Assembly: GCA_033795365.1 (NCBI GenBank)
Contig: JARYGU010000028.1
Span: 1 to 58,317 of the forward strand
DNA from: JARYGU01 sp033795365
Lineage (GTDB): Bacteria > Pseudomonadota > Alphaproteobacteria > Rhizobiales > Rhizobiaceae
Reading direction: 5' to 3'
Length of the DNA stretch: 58,317 nucleotides
This document shows, in pieces, positions 35,367-43,645 of this stretch. The number at the start of each line of letters is the position of its first letter. Position 1 is the stretch's first letter. The notes under the pieces were generated by a model, which saw only the letters and a list, made by a program, of their open reading frames with translations, ran no database searches and was not told where the DNA came from. The translations under genes and the position numbers were made by a program.

Positions 35367-37289
35367 TCAGAAGGATTGTCCGATCCCGGCATAGATTCCG
35401 AAGGAACTTCCGTCCGGATATTTGCGCAGCGGCATCGCCACGTCGAGCCGGATCGGACCGAAGGGTGTCAGATAGCGAAGACCGATGCCTGCGCCGGCTC
35501 GTATATCGCTGAAGTCCGGGATCTCGTCGACGGATACCGTGCCGACATCCACGAAGGGCACGACGCCGATCGTCTCGGTGACGTTGACGCGGACCTCCGC
35601 AGAAGCCTGCACATAGGAGCGGCCGCCGAGAAGCTCGTCGTCGGCGTTGCGCGGCGAGATCTCCTGGTAGCCGTAGCCACGCACGGTGCCGCCACCGCCA
35701 AGGAAGAAGCGCCGCGTCGCCGGGATGTCCGAGAGCTGGTCGCCGCCGATGATCGACCCCGCGCCGATCTTTCCGGCAAGCACCACCCGATTCTCGGAGC
35801 CCAGGCCCCGATAGGTCGCGAACGAGCCTTCGAAGCTCGAGAAGATGGTGCCGCGATAGGTCTCGTAGCTCGGCTTGGCATTGATCAGCGCGCGATAGCC
35901 GGTCGTCGGATTGAGCTTGTCGTCGCGGGTGTCGCGGACATACTCGATCGGCAGGCTGACCGTCAGATACTTGTTCTTGCCGAAGGCATCCTCGACATCG
36001 CTCCACATCACCTCGCCGCCGCCGGAGATGCTGTCGTAATCGGAAAGCTCGAACGTGACGCCGGCGGCCCCGGTGAAGGTTGTAGCACTGTAGGCGTCCG
36101 GATCGACGATGGCCGCCCTCAGGCTGGCGTTGAACGTCGACGTGGGACCGAAGGCTCCGGGCTTGGCGAAAAGGATCGCGGTCGAATAGTCGAGATCGCC
36201 GACGCCCTCCGAATCGCCGATGCGATTGACCGCCCCCTCGATGCGCAGGGATTCCGCCCGCCCGAACAGGTTGCGGTGGCCCCAGTAGCCCTGAAGCCCG
36301 ATGCCGTCTGTGTTCGAATATTGCGCGCCCACCCCGAAGTAGCGATGCTTTCCCTCGGAGACCTCGATGGTCATCGGAAGGGAGCCGTCAGGCGCGAGCT
36401 CGGTCGCCTCCCGGATGCTTACGCTCGAAAAGACGCCGAGTTGGCGCAGCCGGTCGGAAGCCTTGGTCAGGGCTTCGGGCGAATAGGGCTGGCCGCCGTT
36501 CAGCCGCGAATAGCTTCGCACGAATTCCGCATCCACAGTCTTCGTTCCGGTGACGCCGACCGTGCCGACGGGCGCGACGGGACCGCCTTCGGCGCTGATA
36601 ACGACGTCCACGGTCTGCGCGTCATGATCGGCCGTGGCGCTTCTGTCGGTCAGCCTGGCAAGCGGACGGCCTTCGGATTTGAGATCGGCGACGATCTTCT
36701 CCCCCGCCCGCAAGATGATCGTGGAATCGGCGCGCGCCCCCGGCACCAGGTCGTAGTCGGCAGGATTGCGGCTTTCCGCGTCGCCCGAAAAGGTTATCTC
36801 GCCGAACGTAAAGGCCGGACCCGGGACGACCCGTATGTTGACCGGGACGGATGCGCTGTTGAACTCCGGGTTGGGCGGAAGCGTATCGATATCCTGCCCG
36901 TTGACCGTCACCTCCACCACGCCGCCATAACGCGCCTTCTCATAGAGAGCCGCGAGAATGCGGTCGCGGTCGTCGCGCGCCTTGATCACCAGCCCGAGAT
37001 CGCCGGAAACGGGCTTGCCCTCGTCCTGCTTCAGGAGCGCGCTGCCCTCGATCGCTTCCTTGAGGTCGTCGTCCTCGGTGCCCGTGTCCAGCGTCAGCGT
37101 ATAGTTGACGGGGTCGATGACCTGAGCCGTTTCCTCCTCGTCCTCGAAGAACTTCATGCCGAAGATCTCGAAGGCGAAGGCGTTGCCGGCAAGAAACGGC
37201 GTGCAGGCGAGAGCCGCTGCTACCGCGAGCGCTGTGCCAGCTTTCAGATACGCAAAACTCTTCCCTGGCCGGTTCACGACTTCCCGCAT
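35367..37289 (-). CDS. tamA: Translocation and assembly module protein TamA
   Basis: A 640-residue outer-membrane protein of the BamA/Omp85 superfamily. It has a signal peptide (LKAGTALAVAAALACTPFLAG...), three POTRA repeats and a 16-strand barrel. The barrel signatures are RRFFLGGGGTVRGY and TPFGPIRLDVAMPL, and the protein ends in a C-terminal Phe. With TamB it helps insert autotransporters and/or move lipids. The start at 37289 (MREVVNRPG) is preferred; a GTG at 37358 in the same frame has no added support. The product is longer than E. coli TamA, mostly in the N-terminal region. Confidence 0.92.
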   Translation of the reverse strand: MREVVNRPGKSFAYLKAGTALAVAAALACTPFLAGNAFAFEIFGMKFFEDEEETAQVIDPVNYTLTLDTGTEDDDLKEAIEGSALLKQDEGKPVSGDLGLVIKARDDRDRILAALYEKARYGGVVEVTVNGQDIDTLPPNPEFNSASVPVNIRVVPGPAFTFGEITFSGDAESRNPADYDLVPGARADSTIILRAGEKIVADLKSEGRPLARLTDRSATADHDAQTVDVVISAEGGPVAPVGTVGVTGTKTVDAEFVRSYSRLNGGQPYSPEALTKASDRLRQLGVFSSVSIREATELAPDGSLPMTIEVSEGKHRYFGVGAQYSNTDGIGLQGYWGHRNLFGRAESLRIEGAVNRIGDSEGVGDLDYSTAILFAKPGAFGPTSTFNASLRAAIVDPDAYSATTFTGAAGVTFELSDYDSISGGGEVMWSDVEDAFGKNKYLTVSLPIEYVRDTRDDKLNPTTGYRALINAKPSYETYRGTIFSSFEGSFATYRGLGSENRVVLAGKIGAGSIIGGDQLSDIPATRRFFLGGGGTVRGYGYQEISPRNADDELLGGRSYVQASAEVRVNVTETIGVVPFVDVGTVSVDEIPDFSDIRAGAGIGLRYLTPFGPIRLDVAMPLRKYPDGSSFGIYAGIGQSF

Positions 37290-37414
37290 CCGCAGCTTTC
37301 GACCGCCTCTCTCGTTCGGTGCGGGGCAGATCCGGAAATCCGGTCCTGCACACGTCACAGACTTCGTGCGAGCCGGTGAAAGACATTTTCGACCGGCTCC
37401 AGGCTGGAAATGAC

Positions 37415-37428
37415 CCTAACACGTTAGG
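37415..37428. promoter_or_regulatory. Palindrome before tamA
   Basis: CCTAAC-AC-GTTAGG is a perfect inverted repeat 126 bases before the tamA start, next to an AT-rich stretch (37428-37455) that could carry the promoter. It could be an operator; the binding protein is unknown. Confidence 0.4.
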
Positions 37429-37521
37429 ATTTCCGTAATATTAACGCCGTTTTACACGCCGCCGACGGGAATTTGAAGCTTCGGCCGTCATTTTGTCGAT
37501 GCACGGCTGCATCACCGGCAA

Positions 37522-37550
37522 AGAAAAGCCCCGGAAGAGATCCGGGGCCC
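37522..37550 (-). terminator. Terminator of the glycine-zipper lipoprotein gene
   Basis: GCCCCGGA (37528-37535) pairs with TCCGGGGC (37541-37548) around 5 bases. On the minus strand it is followed by TTTTCTTT. It lies 25 bases beyond the stop codon. Confidence 0.8.
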
Positions 37551-37572
37551 AGCAAGCAGGAACTGCCGCCTT

Positions 37573-37836
37573 TTAATAGCCGCGCGGGCAATCGTCGATG
37601 TAACGGCGGCCATAGCGGTCGCGATAGTAGCACTGTCCCGGCTGTTCGGTGACGTTGCCGATGATCGCGCCGGAAACGCCGCCGATCGCTGCACCGACGG
37701 CAGCGCCGCGAACGTTGCCGGTGATCGCGCCGCCGAGGATGGCACCGGATGCCGCACCGATTCCGGCGCCTTTTTCGGTCTGCGTGCAACCCGCGACTGC
37801 TAGGCCGACCAGAACGAGCGCAATGACTTTCTTCAT
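37573..37836 (-). CDS. Glycine-zipper lipoprotein
   Basis: An 87-residue lipoprotein. The signal peptide MKKVIALVLVGLAVAGC ends in a lipobox (VAGC, lipidated Cys17). A glycine-zipper region follows with GxxxG-like spacing (GAGIGAASGAILGGAI, then GAAVGAAIGGVSGAIIG). The C-terminus carries YYRDRYGRRYIDDCP. Such proteins associate with the outer membrane; their function is unknown. The ATG at 37836 starts the signal peptide and has GGAGAGAC upstream. It is monocistronic, with its own terminator. Confidence 0.85.
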   Translation of the reverse strand: MKKVIALVLVGLAVAGCTQTEKGAGIGAASGAILGGAITGNVRGAAVGAAIGGVSGAIIGNVTEQPGQCYYRDRYGRRYIDDCPRGY

Positions 37837-38212
37837 GAATGTCTCTCCAAAAATTGAGCGGCCCGTTGTTGTGCGGCCCGCTATCCCCTGTCCGTGAGGG
37901 CGGAAAAACCTGCTCACCTTAACAGCAGTTTCGCCACTATGGAAAAATACTGTTGAAAATATGGAAGTCTATGGGGCCAAACTATTTTTCCGAAGGCCGG
38001 GATCAGCTTCCCCTTCGCTCTTGCGCATCTCTCCGGCACACGTTGCGGTCACAGGAAAATTTTCGGTTCCAATACAAAGTAGCGGTTGATCGCAGGCGCA
38101 AAAAGTCAAATGATGCATTTGTCGAGGAGCGGCGAACCGCGGTAGCGCCTGTCTGCGGACTGCGGGACGCCGAATGAGACACCCGAAGCAACGGGAACTG
38201 CTGATGGCTTTT
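37837..38212. other. Intergenic region between lipoprotein and cox genes
   Basis: I see no gene here. The left part holds the divergent lipoprotein promoter (AT-rich around 37915-37965). The rest has no coding character; its short open frames lack ribosome sites. Confidence 0.5.
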
Positions 38213-38263
38213 ATTCCGAACCCATACCGCGGACGTGGCCGCGACCTGTCCTGATTTCGGAAT
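38213..38263. promoter_or_regulatory. Nested inverted repeats before the cox operon
   Basis: Outer arms ATTCCGAA (38213-38220) and TTCGGAAT (38256-38263) are perfect inverted copies. Inside them CGCGG (38228-38232) and CCGCG (38239-38243) form a second inverted pair. The element lies 42 bases before coxS and directly before a sigma54-like box, so it could be an activator site. Confidence 0.45.
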
Positions 38264-38265
38264 GA

Positions 38266-38280
38266 TGGCTCCGGCATTGC
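38266..38280 (+). promoter_or_regulatory. Weak sigma54-like promoter before coxS
   Basis: TGGCTCCGGCATTGC keeps the invariant GG and GC at the right spacing but has mismatches to the consensus at positions 5, 6 match, and 7. The predicted start would lie only about 13 bases before the coxS start codon, so the leader would be very short. Confidence 0.3.
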
Positions 38281-38304
38281 GGGTACCCGCCTCAGGAGGA
38301 GCGA

Positions 38305-38793
38305 ATGACGAAAATTTCCATGACGGTCAACGGGCGCAAGGTGAGCGGCGAATGCGAGGATCGCACGCTTCTCGTCAATTTCATCCGGGACAATCTCTGT
38401 CTTACCGGAACGCATGTCGGCTGCGATACGTCGCAATGCGGCGCCTGCGTCGTGCATATGGACGGAAAATCCATCAAGAGCTGTTCCATTCTGGCCGCGC
38501 AGGCCGCCGGTTCCGAGATCCTGACGATCGAAGGGCTTGCAGCCGGGGGTGAACTGCACCCGGTTCAGGCCGCCTTCAAGACCCATCACGGCCTGCAATG
38601 CGGCTTCTGCACGCCGGGCATGGTGATGGCCGCGGTCGACATGATCAACCGGCATGGCGCCGATCTCGACGAAAAGACGGTGCGCGAGAACCTCGAAGGC
38701 AATATCTGTCGTTGCACCGGCTACCACAACATCGTCAAGGCGATATTGGCAGCAGCCGAAGAGATGGGGGCCTCGCGCCAGGCGGCAGAATGA
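38305..38793 (+). CDS. coxS: Form II carbon-monoxide-dehydrogenase-like small subunit CoxS
   Basis: A 162-residue iron-sulfur subunit of the xanthine oxidase family. It has two [2Fe-2S] sites: CDTSQCGAC with a following Cys (KSCS), and CGFC with CRC in GNICRCTGYHNIV. The start at 38305 has AGGAGGAG 5 bases upstream. It is the first gene of a coxS-coxL-coxM operon, an order typical of form II enzymes, whose physiological substrate is unsettled. Electrons pass from the CoxL molybdenum site through this subunit to the CoxM flavin. Confidence 0.92.
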   Translation: MTKISMTVNGRKVSGECEDRTLLVNFIRDNLCLTGTHVGCDTSQCGACVVHMDGKSIKSCSILAAQAAGSEILTIEGLAAGGELHPVQAAFKTHHGLQCGFCTPGMVMAAVDMINRHGADLDEKTVRENLEGNICRCTGYHNIVKAILAAAEEMGASRQAAE

Positions 38794-38802
38794 TTTTCTG
38801 AA

Positions 38803-38901
38803 GCGAATAGCGAATAGCTTCGTCAAAGCCGAGCTTCTTGCGCACATTGGCAACTGTTCCGTTTTCTCTCTTCTATTCGCTATTCGCTACTTACTATTCG
38901 C
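38803..38901. repeat. Heptamer (GCGAATA) inverted repeats between coxS and coxL
   Basis: GCGAATAGCGAATAG (38803-38817) is perfectly complementary to CTATTCGCTATTCGC (38873-38887), with a further CTATTCGC at 38894-38901. The arms are tandem copies of a 7-base unit. They could form a 15-bp stem with a 55-base loop in the mRNA between the coxS stop and the coxL ribosome site. Confidence 0.75.
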
Positions 38902-38927
38902 TCATACTTCCCGGGAGGAGATGACAG

Positions 38928-41276
38928 ATGGGTGTTGAAGGTATCGGCGCACGCGTCGCGCGAAAGGAAGACAAACGGTTTCTGACGGGCAAGGGGCGCT
39001 ACACGGACGACATGGTCGTGCCGGGGATGAAGCATGCCGTCTTCGTCCGCTCGCCGCATGCGCATGCGAAGATCAGAAGCGTCGATACGGCGGCGGCCGA
39101 GGCCATGCCCGGCGTGATCGCCGTGCTCAACGGCAAGCAGATGCTGGACGACGGGATCGGCAATCTGATCTGCGGCTGGATGATCCATTCCAAGGACGGG
39201 TCGCCGATGAAGATGGGCGCCTGGAGGCCGCTCGCCCATGAAACGGTTCGCTATGTCGGCGATGCCGTTGCCCTGGTCGTTGCCGACAGCGTCGCCGAAG
39301 CGCGCGACGCCGCCGAGGCCGTGATGGTCGACTACGAGCTGCTGCCGGCCGTCACCGATGCAGTGAAAGCGCTGGAGGCAGGGCAGCCGCAGCTGCATCC
39401 GGAAGCGCCGAGCAACCTCATATTCGACTGGCAGATCGGAGATCCGGACGCGGCGGACGCGGCGATCGCCTCGGCGGCGCATGTGACCGAGATGAAGATC
39501 GTCAACAACCGGCTCGCGCCGAATGCGATGGAGCCTCGCGCCGCACTCGGCATCTATGACAGCGCGGAGGACCATTTCACCTGCTATACGACCAGCCAGA
39601 ACCCGCATGTCGCGCGGCTGGTGATGAGCGCCTTCTACAACGTCGCCCCGGAAAACAAGCTGCGCGTGATCGCGCCCGACGTCGGCGGCGGATTCGGCTC
39701 CAAGATCTTCATCTATCCCGAAGAGGTCACCTGTCTCTGGGCTTCCAAGCGCACCGGGGTTCCGGTCAAATGGACCTGCGACAGGACCGAGGCCTTCCTC
39801 ACCGACGCCCACGGCCGCGACCATGTGTCGACGGTCAAGATGGCCTTCGATGCCGACCACCGGATCATCGGGCTGAAGGTCGACACGGTCGCGAATTTCG
39901 GCGCCTATATGTCCCTCTTCTCCTCTTCGGTTCCGACCTATCTCTATGCGACGCTGCTCTCCGGCCAATATGCGATCCCGGCGATCCACGCCAATGTCCG
40001 CGCCGTCTACACCAACACCGCCCCGGTGGATGCCTATCGCGGGGCGGGAAGACCGGAAGCGACCTACCTGCTCGAACGGACGGTCGAGACGGCAGCGCGC
40101 GAGCTCGGCATTTCCCCGGCCGAGCTGCGGCGCAGGAACTTCATCCGCAGCTTCCCCCACCAGACGCCCGTGATCATGAACTATGACGCAGGAGACTACG
40201 AGGCTTCTCTGGAAGCCGCGATGGCGGCGGCTGACTGGAACGGCTTTGCGGCGCGCAAGGCCGAGGCGGCCGCACGCGGCATGAAGCGGGGCATCGGCAT
40301 GAGCTGCTATATCGAGGCCTGCGGCCTCGCGCCCTCGGCCGCGGTCGGCTCCCTCGGTGCCGGCGTCGGACTTTGGGAATCGGCAGAGGTAAGGGTGAAC
40401 GCCGTCGGCACGATCGAGGTGCTGACCGGCTCGCACAGCCACGGCCAGGGCCACGAGACCACTTTCGCACAGCTCGTCTCGGAACGCTTCGGCGTGCCGA
40501 TCGACAATGTCTCGATCGTCCACGGCGATACGGACAAGGTCCAGATGGGCATGGGGACCTACGGCTCACGCTCCGGCGCCGTCGGCATGTCGGCCGTCGT
40601 CAAGGCCCTCGACAAGGTGGAGGCGAAGGCGAAGAAGATCGCCGCGCATCTCATGGAAGCGGACGAGAGCGACATCGTGCTGGAGAACGGCGAGCTGAAG
40701 GTCGCTGGAACGGACAAATCTGTCCCGTGGTTCCAGATGGCGCTCGCCGCCTATACCGCCCACAACCTGCCGCCCGGCATGGAACCCGGTCTCAAGGAAG
40801 GAGCGTTCTACGATCCGACGAACTTCACCTTCCCTGCCGGTTGCTATATCTGCGAGGTCGAGGTCGATCCGGAAACGGGCAAGACGAAAATCGTGCAATT
40901 CGTCGCCGCCGACGATTTCGGCAACATCATCAATCCGATGATCGTCGAAGGCCAGGTGCATGGCGGGCTGGCGCAGGGGATCGGACAGGCGATGCTGGAG
41001 GGTGTGCACTACGACCCCTCCACGGGACAGCTGCTGACCGCGAGCTACATGGATTACACCATGCCGCGCGCCGACGACCTGCCGTCCTTCAACATCTCGC
41101 ACCAGAACACCCCCTGCCCGGGCAATCCGCTCGGCATCAAGGGTTGCGGGGAAGCGGGCGCCATCGGTTCGCCGCCCGCGCTGATCAACGCCATCACCGA
41201 CGCCATCGGCAACAACGACCTGAGCATGCCCGCGACGCCCGGAAGGGTCTGGGCTGCGGCCAACGCCGCGCACTGA
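38928..41276 (+). CDS. coxL: Form II CODH-like molybdenum hydroxylase large subunit CoxL
   Basis: A 782-residue molybdopterin subunit of the xanthine oxidase family. The active-site loop reads AYRGAGR (369-375), the form II signature, not the AYxCSFR of true aerobic CO dehydrogenase. The catalytic base is Glu742 in GCGEAGAIG, and the cofactor motif GGGFGSK is present. Form II enzymes may oxidise aldehydes or N-heterocycles; CO oxidation is unproven. The ribosome site GGAGGAG lies 8 bases upstream. The accessory coxDEFG genes are not in the window. Confidence 0.92.
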   Translation: MGVEGIGARVARKEDKRFLTGKGRYTDDMVVPGMKHAVFVRSPHAHAKIRSVDTAAAEAMPGVIAVLNGKQMLDDGIGNLICGWMIHSKDGSPMKMGAWRPLAHETVRYVGDAVALVVADSVAEARDAAEAVMVDYELLPAVTDAVKALEAGQPQLHPEAPSNLIFDWQIGDPDAADAAIASAAHVTEMKIVNNRLAPNAMEPRAALGIYDSAEDHFTCYTTSQNPHVARLVMSAFYNVAPENKLRVIAPDVGGGFGSKIFIYPEEVTCLWASKRTGVPVKWTCDRTEAFLTDAHGRDHVSTVKMAFDADHRIIGLKVDTVANFGAYMSLFSSSVPTYLYATLLSGQYAIPAIHANVRAVYTNTAPVDAYRGAGRPEATYLLERTVETAARELGISPAELRRRNFIRSFPHQTPVIMNYDAGDYEASLEAAMAAADWNGFAARKAEAAARGMKRGIGMSCYIEACGLAPSAAVGSLGAGVGLWESAEVRVNAVGTIEVLTGSHSHGQGHETTFAQLVSERFGVPIDNVSIVHGDTDKVQMGMGTYGSRSGAVGMSAVVKALDKVEAKAKKIAAHLMEADESDIVLENGELKVAGTDKSVPWFQMALAAYTAHNLPPGMEPGLKEGAFYDPTNFTFPAGCYICEVEVDPETGKTKIVQFVAADDFGNIINPMIVEGQVHGGLAQGIGQAMLEGVHYDPSTGQLLTASYMDYTMPRADDLPSFNISHQNTPCPGNPLGIKGCGEAGAIGSPPALINAITDAIGNNDLSMPATPGRVWAAANAAH

Positions 41277-41287
41277 GGAGGAACAAT

Positions 41288-42085
41288 ATGTATGCAACCA
41301 CATATCACCGCGCTTCCTCGGTCGAGGAAGCCGCCCGCCTTCAATCGGGGGCCGACGAAAGCAAATATGTCTCCGGCGGCATGACGCTCATCCCGACGAT
41401 GAAGCAGCGGCTCGCCGCGCCGACGGATCTTATCGACCTGCGGCACATACCCGAACTGAGGGGCATTTCCGTCAATGGCGGCCGGGTCCGCATCGGCGCC
41501 GGCACGACCCACTCGGAAGTCTCGGCGTCCGCCGAACTGAAAGCCGCCTGCCCGGCGCTTTGCCATCTCGCGTCGCAGATCGGCGACCCGCATGTGCGCC
41601 ACATGGGCACCGTCGGCGGCTCCATAGCAAACAACGATCCGGCGGCGGACTATCCGGCCGCCATGATGGCGCTAGACGCCACCATCGTCACCGACCGGCG
41701 CGAGATCCCTGCCGGCGATTTCTTCATCGGCCTGTTCGAGACCGCGCTCGAGGAGGGAGAGATCATAACGGCGGTGGTCTTCGACGCGCCGGCGCGGGCC
41801 GCCTATATGAAATTCCGAAACCCGGCCTCGCGCTATGCCATGGCCGGGGTTTTTGTGGCGAAAACGGGAGACGGCGCGGTGCGCGTCGCGGTGACGGGGG
41901 CTGGATCGAACGGCGTTTTCCGCCATGACGGCATGGAAGCGGCCCTTGCGGCGAACTGGTCGCCGGATGCCCTGGCCGATATAGAGGTCGACGCCACGGA
42001 GATGCTCTCCGATATTCACGGCAATTCGGAATATCGCGCCAATCTCGTGAAGGTCATGGCCAAACGCGCGGTCGCGGCCGCCTGA
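41288..42085 (+). CDS. coxM: Form II CODH-like medium (FAD) subunit CoxM
   Basis: A 265-residue FAD-binding subunit of the molybdenum hydroxylase. The FAD motifs YVSGGMTLIP and TVGGSIANNDPAADYPA are clear; a C-terminal CO_deh_flav_C domain follows. It starts 11 bases after coxL with GAGGAGGA before the ATG. A hairpin terminator follows 27 bases after the stop. Confidence 0.92.
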   Translation: MYATTYHRASSVEEAARLQSGADESKYVSGGMTLIPTMKQRLAAPTDLIDLRHIPELRGISVNGGRVRIGAGTTHSEVSASAELKAACPALCHLASQIGDPHVRHMGTVGGSIANNDPAADYPAAMMALDATIVTDRREIPAGDFFIGLFETALEEGEIITAVVFDAPARAAYMKFRNPASRYAMAGVFVAKTGDGAVRVAVTGAGSNGVFRHDGMEAALAANWSPDALADIEVDATEMLSDIHGNSEYRANLVKVMAKRAVAAA

Positions 42086-42112
42086 AATGCCGAGGACGGC
42101 AAGACACAAGCC

Positions 42113-42139
42113 AAAGGCGGTTCCGGCCGCCTTTTTTCA
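42113..42139 (+). terminator. Intrinsic terminator of the cox operon
   Basis: AAAGGCGG (42113-42120) pairs with CCGCCTTT (42127-42134) around TTCCGG, and a T-run (42132-42137) follows. Confidence 0.85.
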
Positions 42140-42160
42140 TACCCTTTTTTATCCCCTCGC

Positions 42161-42190
42161 CTTGACAGATATCGGTCCGGAATGGCTTTG
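42161..42190 (+). promoter_or_regulatory. Possible hemA promoter
   Basis: CTTGACA (42161-42167) matches the rhizobial housekeeping -35 box well. At the right distance the -10 region (about 42184-42190, GGCTTTG) matches poorly. No FixK/Fnr-type box (TTGA-N6-TCAA) is visible in the 253-base gap before hemA. Confidence 0.35.
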
Positions 42191-42338
42191 TTGCTGAAGG
42201 GCACTTTGGAATAGTTCAAAGGTCGGCGCCTTTTTGCCGCAGCCGCCGCGGTTGCAGTTCGCCCATTTGGCGTGTAGCGCAATGGCGGACAATGGCAGAA
42301 GCCGGAACGCTTTGCGTCGTACCGGTTTGGAGACAGCA

Positions 42339-43553
42339 ATGGATTTCGAGACTTTCTTCAAAAACGAACTGGAAGCAGTGCGCCAGGAAGGCCGTTACCG
42401 TGTCTTCGCCGATCTGGAACGCTGTCGCGGGAGTTTTCCCCGGGCGGTACGCCATACCGCTTCGGGTGCGCAGGAAGTCACCGTATGGTGCTCGAACGAC
42501 TATCTCGGCATGGGCCAGCATCCGAAGGTCACCGAAGCGATGAAGCTCGCGGTCGACCAGTGTGGCGCCGGCGCCGGCGGTACCCGCAACATCTCCGGCA
42601 CGAATCATTACCATGTGCTGCTGGAGCGCGAACTTGCGGACCTGCACGACAAGGAAGCGGCCCTTCTCTTCACCTCCGGCTATGTCTCCAACTGGGCGGC
42701 GCTCGGCACGCTCTGTTCGAAGATCCCCGGCGTCATCGTCTTCTCCGATGCCGGGAACCACGCTTCGATGATCGAGGGCATCCGCCACTCCAAATGCGAG
42801 CGGGTGATCTGGAAGCACAACGACATCAGGGATCTCGAAGCAAAGCTCGCCGCCGCCGATCCCGCGGCGCCGAAGATCATCGCCTTCGAATCGGTCTATT
42901 CGATGGATGGCGACATCGCGCCGATCAAGGAAATCTGCGACATCGCCGACCGCTACGGCGCGATGACCTATCTCGACGAGGTGCACGCCGTCGGAATGTA
43001 CGGCCCGCGCGGCGGCGGCATCGCCGAGCGCGAAGGGCTGATGCACCGGCTGACCGTCATCGAGGGAACGCTCGGCAAGGCTTTCGGGGTCATGGGCGGC
43101 TACATCGCTGCCTCCGAGGCGCTTTGCGATTTCATCCGTTCCTTCGCCTCCGGCTTCATCTTCACCACCGCGCTGCCGCCTGCGCTTGCCGCCGGGGCGC
43201 TGGCTTCGATCCGCCACCTGAAGGAAAGCCAGACGGAACGCTTTGCGCATCAGGAGCGCGTGCGCCGGCTGCGCTCGCTCCTCGACAGGAACGGCATCCC
43301 GCATATGGCGAATCCGAGCCACATCGTCCCCGTGGTTGTGGGGGATGCGGCCAAATGCAAGTGGATCTCGGATCTGCTGCTCGACAGCTTCGGCATCTAT
43401 GTCCAGCCGATCAACTATCCGACCGTACCGAAGAAGACGGAACGGCTGAGGATCACCCCGACGCCGCTGCATTCGGACGCCGATATCGATCATCTGGTCG
43501 GCGCGCTGCATTCGCTGTGGTCGCGCTGCGCGCTGGCGCGGGCGGTCGCGTAG
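42339..43553 (+). CDS. hemA: 5-aminolevulinate synthase HemA
   Basis: A 404-residue PLP enzyme condensing glycine and succinyl-CoA to 5-aminolevulinate, the first step of haem and other tetrapyrroles by the Shemin route typical of alphaproteobacteria. It shows WCSNDYLGMGQHP, GAGAGGTRNISGT, the PLP-contacting YLDEVHAVGMYGPRG and the Schiff-base Lys247 in EGTLGKAFGVMGG. The ATG at 42339 with GGAGA upstream gives the standard 404 aa. It converges on dxr, with hairpins in the 73-base gap. Confidence 0.97.
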   Translation: MDFETFFKNELEAVRQEGRYRVFADLERCRGSFPRAVRHTASGAQEVTVWCSNDYLGMGQHPKVTEAMKLAVDQCGAGAGGTRNISGTNHYHVLLERELADLHDKEAALLFTSGYVSNWAALGTLCSKIPGVIVFSDAGNHASMIEGIRHSKCERVIWKHNDIRDLEAKLAAADPAAPKIIAFESVYSMDGDIAPIKEICDIADRYGAMTYLDEVHAVGMYGPRGGGIAEREGLMHRLTVIEGTLGKAFGVMGGYIAASEALCDFIRSFASGFIFTTALPPALAAGALASIRHLKESQTERFAHQERVRRLRSLLDRNGIPHMANPSHIVPVVVGDAAKCKWISDLLLDSFGIYVQPINYPTVPKKTERLRITPTPLHSDADIDHLVGALHSLWSRCALARAVA

Positions 43554-43618
43554 GCATTGCTGCGCGTCCGAAAGGACGGGAAGCGGACGCCTCAAACTGC
43601 GTCTCACCGTTACGCCTG

Positions 43619-43645
43619 ATGGCCGCTTATGCGGCCATTTCCATT
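43619..43645. terminator. Hairpin between convergent hemA and dxr
   Basis: ATGGCCGC (43619-43626) pairs with GCGGCCAT (43631-43638) around TTAT, followed by TTTCCATTTT on the plus strand. It overlaps the dxr stop codon. A smaller CGTCC-GAAA-GGACG tetraloop hairpin lies at 43565-43578. Confidence 0.6.

Noticed and set aside
35376..37379. A 667-residue plus-strand open frame opposite tamA
   Set aside because: It is antisense to tamA, which has a signal peptide, POTRA repeats and barrel motifs on the other strand.
38794..38927. A short CRISPR array
   Set aside because: The repeats are 7-base units in inverted orientation, with no regular spacers and no cas genes.
38928..41276. A true (form I) aerobic CO dehydrogenase
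   Set aside because: The active-site loop is AYRGAGR, not AYxCSFR, and the maturation genes coxDEFG are not adjacent.
42161..42338. A FixK/Fnr box controlling hemA
   Set aside because: I looked for TTGA-N6-TCAA in the 253-base gap and found no acceptable match.
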